From CAZXBB01 sp964638815 (GTDB lineage Bacteria > Planctomycetota > Phycisphaerae > Phycisphaerales > SM1A02): a stretch of 6,721 nucleotides of DNA. Each line of letters begins with the position of its first letter. Position 1 is the first letter of the stretch. This document shows positions 6,606 to 6,721 of this stretch, in pieces. The notes under the pieces were generated by a model. That model was not told the DNA's origin. It saw only the letters and a list, made by a program, of their open reading frames with translations, and did no database searches. A program made the position numbers and the translations under genes. Location: assembly GCA_964638815.1 (NCBI GenBank), contig CAZXBB010000181.1, forward strand, positions 1 through 6,721, read 5' to 3'.

Positions 6606-6675
6606 GCCGCGCCCGGCGCGGCGCGCCTGGCTCGGCGCGCTCGGCTCGGCGCGCCTGGCGCGGCGCGCCCCGGCC
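6606..6675. repeat. About five degenerate copies of a 14-base GC-only repeat downstream of tatD
   Basis: The units start at 6606, 6620, 6634, 6648 and 6662 with exact 14-base spacing; the consensus is close to GGCGCGCCTGGCKC. Copies 2, 4 and 5 contain the perfect 8-base palindrome GGCGCGCC; copy 1 reads GCCGCGCC and copy 3 GGCGCGCT. Because the palindromes are complementary to one another, RNA from this stretch could fold into very stable stems, for example 6648-6655 with 6662-6669 around a 6-base loop. It begins 8 bases after the tatD stop, so it might act as a transcript end or 3' stabiliser, but no U-tract follows. The remaining bases to the window end (6676-6721) hold nothing I can recognise. 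Confidence 0.75.
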
Positions 6676-6721
6676 CCGCGCGCTCACTCCGCGCACGGCC
6701 CCCACGCGCCGAGCACGATGA

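Noticed and set aside
6100..6705. Minus-strand open frame antisense to tatD
   Set aside because: It begins inside the 14-base repeat and is a shadow of tatD, whose catalytic motifs are all intact on the plus strand.

Overview
This GC-rich window carries the start of an Alternative Complex III (ACIII, Act) operon on the minus strand and a tatD-family nuclease gene on the plus strand. The two are divergent and separated by a 364-base intergenic region that contains a tandem repeat. ACIII is a quinol-oxidising respiratory complex that replaces cytochrome bc1 in several bacterial phyla. The operon points to an aerobic, respiring, GC-rich bacterium. Acidobacteriota of the Vicinamibacteria type would fit the composition, the dispersed Ser-Ala-Gly-Leu-Gln-Thr-Gly coding motif and the intergenic minisatellite, but that placement is inference; Myxococcota or Gemmatimonadota are not excluded.

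Layout, read right to left along the minus strand: a candidate promoter (5519-5546); actA, a pentaheme cytochrome c (5451 to 4771); actB, a fused molybdopterin-oxidoreductase-like plus iron-sulfur protein (4783 to 1604); actC, an NrfD-type ten-helix membrane subunit (1604 to 129); and the first 44 codons of actD, a DUF3341 membrane subunit (132 to 1), cut by the window edge. All three junctions overlap (13, 1 and 4 bases), so one polycistronic, translationally coupled unit is expected. The order A-B-C-D is the known act order, and actE and actF would be expected beyond base 1.

Together the subunits form one electron-transfer machine. ActC provides the membrane quinol-oxidising core. ActB carries 15 iron-sulfur cysteines that suit three [4Fe-4S] and one [3Fe-4S] cluster, feeding electrons to the five hemes of ActA and then to downstream c-type carriers or an oxidase.

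On the plus strand, tatD (5816-6598) is complete, with every metal ligand of the family. It has no evident functional link to ACIII. Two short tandem repeats flank it: nine copies of a 15/17-base unit upstream (5596-5742) and about five copies of a 14-base GC-only unit just downstream (6606-6675). I see no mobile element, RNA gene or CRISPR array. The operon itself is a known system; the repeats are the least explained part.
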